Positions 63,651 to 64,000 of a DNA stretch of 64,000 nucleotides are shown here, piece by piece. Position numbers and translations under genes: made by a program. This stretch comes from Rubrivivax sp. GTDB lineage: Bacteria > Pseudomonadota > Gammaproteobacteria > Burkholderiales > Burkholderiaceae_C. Positions within the stretch are counted from its first letter, which is position 1. Every line of letters starts with the position of its first letter. Under the pieces are notes generated by a model, which was not told the origin of the DNA, searched no databases, and saw only the letters and a list, made by a program, of their open reading frames with translations. The stretch lies in the NCBI GenBank assembly GCA_016719535.1, contig JADJYX010000020.1, forward strand, positions 198,773 through 262,772, given 5' to 3'.

Positions 63651-63880
63651 GCCGTACACCCACTGGTGAGCTGACAGGGAGCGCCTCGATCCACCTGCTA
63701 CGGAAGCACGGCTCGGAACGAATTGAGCTTTCGCAGGTTCTCGCTGCTCTGGAAGAACTGAAAACTCTTCGCCGAGAGATCAGTGATCTCGAGTACGAGA
63801 TGATCCCCATCGTGGCCGCTGAGAGTCGTCCTCCCGTAGTTGACGGTGACCCGTCCAGCGAACGCGAAACGGACGCCTAA
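63647..63880 (+). CDS. Small partner protein with a coiled coil (cassette cargo)
   Basis: 77 residues: ERIELSQVLAALEELKTLRR and EISDLEYEMIPIVA form a probable coiled coil; N- and C-terminal ends look disordered. Start overlaps the HEPN-like gene stop (ATGA). The stop TAA is within the attC core. No family recognised; it may be an antitoxin-like partner. Confidence 0.55.
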   Translation: MSRTPTGELTGSASIHLLRKHGSERIELSQVLAALEELKTLRREISDLEYEMIPIVAAESRPPVVDGDPSSERETDA

Positions 63881-64000
63881 CATGCCGGTCAACCGGAGCG
63901 CCAACGGCTGGCCACCTTGCCCGCGCGGCGCTCGCTGCCTATCCTGCGCCTCGCGGGCAAGGCGTCCATCCGTCGTCGCCCGGTTACCTCTACGTTCGGC
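63875..64000 (+). other. attC site 14
   Basis: 126 bp from GCCTAACATGCCGGTCAACCGG to CCCGGTTACCTCTACGTTCGGC, ending at the last base of the window. R' is GTTCGGC. The array evidently continues to the right. Confidence 0.88.

Noticed and set aside
42691..64000. CRISPR array as an explanation for the repeated palindromes
   Set aside because: Repeats are 113-128 bp, palindromic with integron core sites, and separated by gene-sized variable segments, not by 30-40 bp spacers; no cas genes.

Overview
The window looks like a chromosomal segment of a high-GC betaproteobacterium of the order Burkholderiales, probably the Rubrivivax/Leptothrix/Ideonella side. Evidence is the tig-clpP-clpX-lon order behind a tRNA-Leu, an rpoE-type sigma factor operon with DUF3619/DUF3106/RDD genes, ilvB-ilvN-ilvC followed by pssA and leuA, and very GC-rich codon use. 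The genus is an inference from gene order and protein style.

Positions 1-37,100 are ordinary, well-packed core genome. It opens inside ssrA (tmRNA). Then come a B12-binding radical SAM protein, the divergent pyrophosphatase pair hppA/ppa, an acyltransferase-like protein, nadE-glnB, a six-gene minus-strand run (sigma factor, DUF3619, DUF3106, RDD, dgkA, LOG) held together mostly by 4-bp overlaps, branched-chain amino-acid genes ilvB-ilvN-ilvC, pssA, a leucine leader peptide with attenuator in front of leuA, a D,D-endopeptidase, a tightly coupled hpnC-hpnD-hpnE-iclR operon, a pair of exported proteins (one with a UGSC-like Cys motif, one DsbD-N-like), a two-gene RND efflux operon behind a strong promoter/operator, tRNA-Leu(UAG), and the protein quality-control block tig-clpP-clpX-lon.

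At about 37,300, around tRNA-Gly and tRNA-Cys, the character changes abruptly. From 38,200 to 50,650 there are nested, truncated insertion sequences (two different IS21-like remnants, IS3, IS256/Mutator, IS66 and four IS1111-type elements). From about 42,055 to the last base there is an integron gene-cassette array. It contains seventeen recognisable attC sites of about 113-128 bp (GCCTAAC ... GTTAGGC arms with the extra C in the left L arm), some split by insertions. No integron integrase gene is present in the window. Sites left of 45,700 face minus, sites right of 50,600 face plus.

Cassette cargo includes three or four toxin-antitoxin-like modules (HicAB of two types, a RelB/ParD-RelE/ParE pair), a Rap1a/Tai-like exported protein, a zinc-ribbon membrane protein, a GFA-family zinc protein, a two-gene cassette with a HEPN-like R-x4-H motif, and seven copies of an odd Ser/Ala/Arg-rich cassette. 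A block of four cassettes plus an IS3 element (about 4.18 kb) is tandemly duplicated. The copies differ mainly by 1-bp indels, so pseudogene calls in this region may partly reflect sequence error. All four IS1111-type elements sit at the same point of an attC and face against it, the behaviour known for the IS1111-attC group.
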